Positions 62,317 through 64,000 of a DNA stretch of 64,000 nt are shown piece after piece. The stretch is from Microscilla marina ATCC 23134. Lineage in GTDB: Bacteria; Bacteroidota; Bacteroidia; Cytophagales; Microscillaceae. The notes below the pieces were generated by a model, which had not been told where the DNA came from, ran no database searches, and worked only from the letters and a program-made list of their open reading frames with translations. Both the position numbers and the translations under genes were made by a program. How positions within the stretch are numbered: position 1 is the first letter of the stretch; every line of letters starts with the position of its first letter. The DNA is taken from assembly GCF_000169175.1 (NCBI RefSeq), contig NZ_AAWS01000004.1, forward strand, positions 236,339 to 300,338. The letters are read 5' to 3'.

Positions 62317-64000
62317 CTAAGAAACTCCATTCGAAGCCTCAAACTGTAGCTTTACTAAGTTGTTGTATACTCCATTTTCGTAGTTCACCAGTTCATCATG
62401 TGAACCAGCCTCTACAATGTTACCTTCACTGAGCACATAAATAGTGTCAACCGAACGGATAGTAGACAAGCGGTGGGCAATGATAATAGTAGTACGGTTC
62501 TGCATCAATTCATTGAGTGCTTCCTGTACCAAATGCTCTGAGTCTGCATCCAGCGAACTTGTAGCTTCGTCAAGCACCAAAATCTCTGGGTTTTTTAGTA
62601 TCGCACGGGCAATGGCAATACGTTGTCGTTGTCCGCCCGATAGCTTTACTCCACGTTCGCCTACTACAGTTTCCAGCCGATCAGGAAAACCTTCAATAAA
62701 TCTCCAGGCATTGGCTTGTTCAGCAGCTTTGCGTACCTCCTCCTCGTTAGCATCAGGACGCCCGTACAAAATATTTTCTTTAATAGTGCCTCCAAACAAG
62801 ATAACTTCCTGAGGTACTATGCCTATGTGTTGGCGTAATGCCGAAATATCATAAGTATCAACATTTTTTCCATCAATCTGGATGGTACCTTGAGTGGCGT
62901 CATAATACCTAAACAGCAGTTGTACAATGGTAGATTTACCTCCGCCACTATAGCCTACCAGTGCTACTTTTTGCCCAGCCTTTACTTCAAAGTTGATCTG
63001 CTTCAGCACCGTAACATCGCTTCGGGTGGGGTAAGAAAAGTGTACATCTTTGAAAGAAATATTGCCCTGAATATTCAAGATAGGTGCACTTGTTTGTGTG
63101 GTGAGCTGGGGCAGGTCTATCTCTGTCTCTTCTTCAAGAATTTCAAGAATACGCTCTGAGGAACCTACTGCCCGTTGAATTTGTCCGTATAAGTTGCTTA
63201 GACCACCCAAAGCACTGCCAATAAATACAGTATAAAAAGCAAACGAAGTAAGATCGCCTACACTCATTAGATTTTGGTCTACCAAGTGGGCGCCATACCA
63301 CACCACCAAGATAATACCTCCAAACAAGGCAAGAATGACAAAGGCATTGAACCCCGCCCGGTAAGCCCCCGCTTTCATGGCATTTTTTACTACTTTTTGC
63401 AACGCTTGGTCGTAGCGTTTTACCTCAAAAACTTCGTTGGTAAACGCCTTGACAGCCCTGATAGATTGAAAAGTTTCTTCCACTACCGTATTGGCGTTGG
63501 CGAGTTCATCTTGGGCTTTTTTAGACAGCTTTCTGATAAATCTGCCAAAAAATATCGCAGCAAATACCAATACTGGAAAGGTAAGGATCATGAGTACCGC
63601 CAAGCGAGTAGAAAAATAAAACAAGAAGCCTACCCCAATGACTAAAGTACCTATTTGGCGAAAAAATTCGGCAAAGGTAAACGACATCACTTCTTGCAAT
63701 TGCCCCACATCAGAAGTAAGGCGACTGGTGAGCTCTCCCACCCGCTTTTTTTCAAAAAATGCTACCGATAAGCTAATGATTTTGCTATAAGCCATAATAC
63801 GCATGTCTTTCATGGCGTTTTCGCTTACTCGTACAAACAATAGTACCCTAAAAAATGAGAAAGTAGCTTGTGCTACGAGCACTATTGCAAATATGATAGC
63901 GACGGTATCGATAGAGCTAAAAAAATCGCTGGTTTTGCCCGTTGACACATCTAAAAACTGCCCTAATAACAAAGGTGTGAGTAGGGCAGTGCTAGTAGAC
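62317..64000 (-). CDS. ABC exporter (transmembrane plus ATPase), 5' end outside the window
   Basis: A half-transporter of the MsbA/multidrug type. The frame stays open to the window edge (STSTALLTPLLLGQF), so at least the first membrane helix is missing. About five helices remain, then the nucleotide-binding domain with Walker A GYSGGGKST, Q-loop PQEVILFGGT, signature LSGGQRQR, Walker B ILVLDEATSSLD and switch histidine IIAHRLST. All catalytic motifs are intact. It should export lipids or drugs across the inner membrane as a homodimer. It ends with QFEASNGVS. Downstream hairpin at 62214. Confidence 0.92.
   Translation of the reverse strand, partial: STSTALLTPLLLGQFLDVSTGKTSDFFSSIDTVAIIFAIVLVAQATFSFFRVLLFVRVSENAMKDMRIMAYSKIISLSVAFFEKKRVGELTSRLTSDVGQLQEVMSFTFAEFFRQIGTLVIGVGFLFYFSTRLAVLMILTFPVLVFAAIFFGRFIRKLSKKAQDELANANTVVEETFQSIRAVKAFTNEVFEVKRYDQALQKVVKNAMKAGAYRAGFNAFVILALFGGIILVVWYGAHLVDQNLMSVGDLTSFAFYTVFIGSALGGLSNLYGQIQRAVGSSERILEILEEETEIDLPQLTTQTSAPILNIQGNISFKDVHFSYPTRSDVTVLKQINFEVKAGQKVALVGYSGGGKSTIVQLLFRYYDATQGTIQIDGKNVDTYDISALRQHIGIVPQEVILFGGTIKENILYGRPDANEEEVRKAAEQANAWRFIEGFPDRLETVVGERGVKLSGGQRQRIAIARAILKNPEILVLDEATSSLDADSEHLVQEALNELMQNRTTIIIAHRLSTIRSVDTIYVLSEGNIVEAGSHDELVNYENGVYNNLVKLQFEASNGVS

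Overview
The window looks like a piece of chromosome from a free-living member of the Bacteroidota, most likely a marine gliding Cytophagales of the Microscilla type (inferred from gene content, not from a database match). Signs of this are two SusC/SusD outer-membrane pairs, many secreted proteins with signal peptides ending in AQ or FSQ, several TAnnTTTG-like -7 elements, few recognisable Shine-Dalgarno sequences, AT-rich intergenic DNA, a 7TM-DISM/SpoIIE sensor, and several small families I cannot name.

Layout. 0-3.2 kb: a large secreted Asp-box (VPS10/sortilin-like) protein. 3.25-5.14 kb: a tandem array of three 454-594 bp units plus a partial fourth, each carrying an identical bidirectional terminator, ending at a small Xre-like HTH gene. 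5.5-14.3 kb: panB, a MATE exporter, an atypical photolyase/cryptochrome, a DUF2911 protein and a PIG-L deacetylase. 14.3-19.7 kb: an accessory-looking cluster of small unknown proteins: an acidic repeat protein, two paralogous winged-helix-like proteins around a four-helix-bundle protein, two STAS-like proteins and a catalytically dead SpoIIE-like phosphatase. 20.5-25.5 kb: a 55-residue membrane protein with a sodium:solute symporter, then an intact 7TM-DISM/SpoIIE sensor phosphatase. 25.6-28.1 kb: an M1 peptidase.

28.1-36.4 kb: a lineage-specific family of about 150-residue lysine-rich proteins with five intact copies and one broken copy, split by a SusC/SusD operon on the other strand. It is followed by a roughly 395 bp non-autonomous mobile element (MITE) with inverted ends and a target duplication. 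36.9-44.7 kb: a von Willebrand membrane protein, threonine aldolase, ccoI-ccoS for cbb3 oxidase copper supply, and tRNA-Gly and tRNA-Leu. 44.8-48.9 kb: a secreted unknown protein, a GNAT acetyltransferase, a membrane protein and an ABC-2 permease without its ATPase. 49.4-54.8 kb: a possible switching RNA structure, then the second SusC/SusD operon, whose 36-base leader is nearly identical to that of the first. 54.8-64 kb: a frameshifted secreted protein, a membrane patatin, a leucine-rich-repeat protein, rsgA, purB and an ABC exporter cut by the window edge.

The best candidates for undescribed biology are the 150-residue tandem family (28.1-36.4 kb), the dead-SpoIIE/STAS cluster (14.3-19.7 kb), the repeat array at 3.25-5.14 kb, the MITE, and the short N-terminal module shared by the proteins at 24.8 and 58.1 kb.
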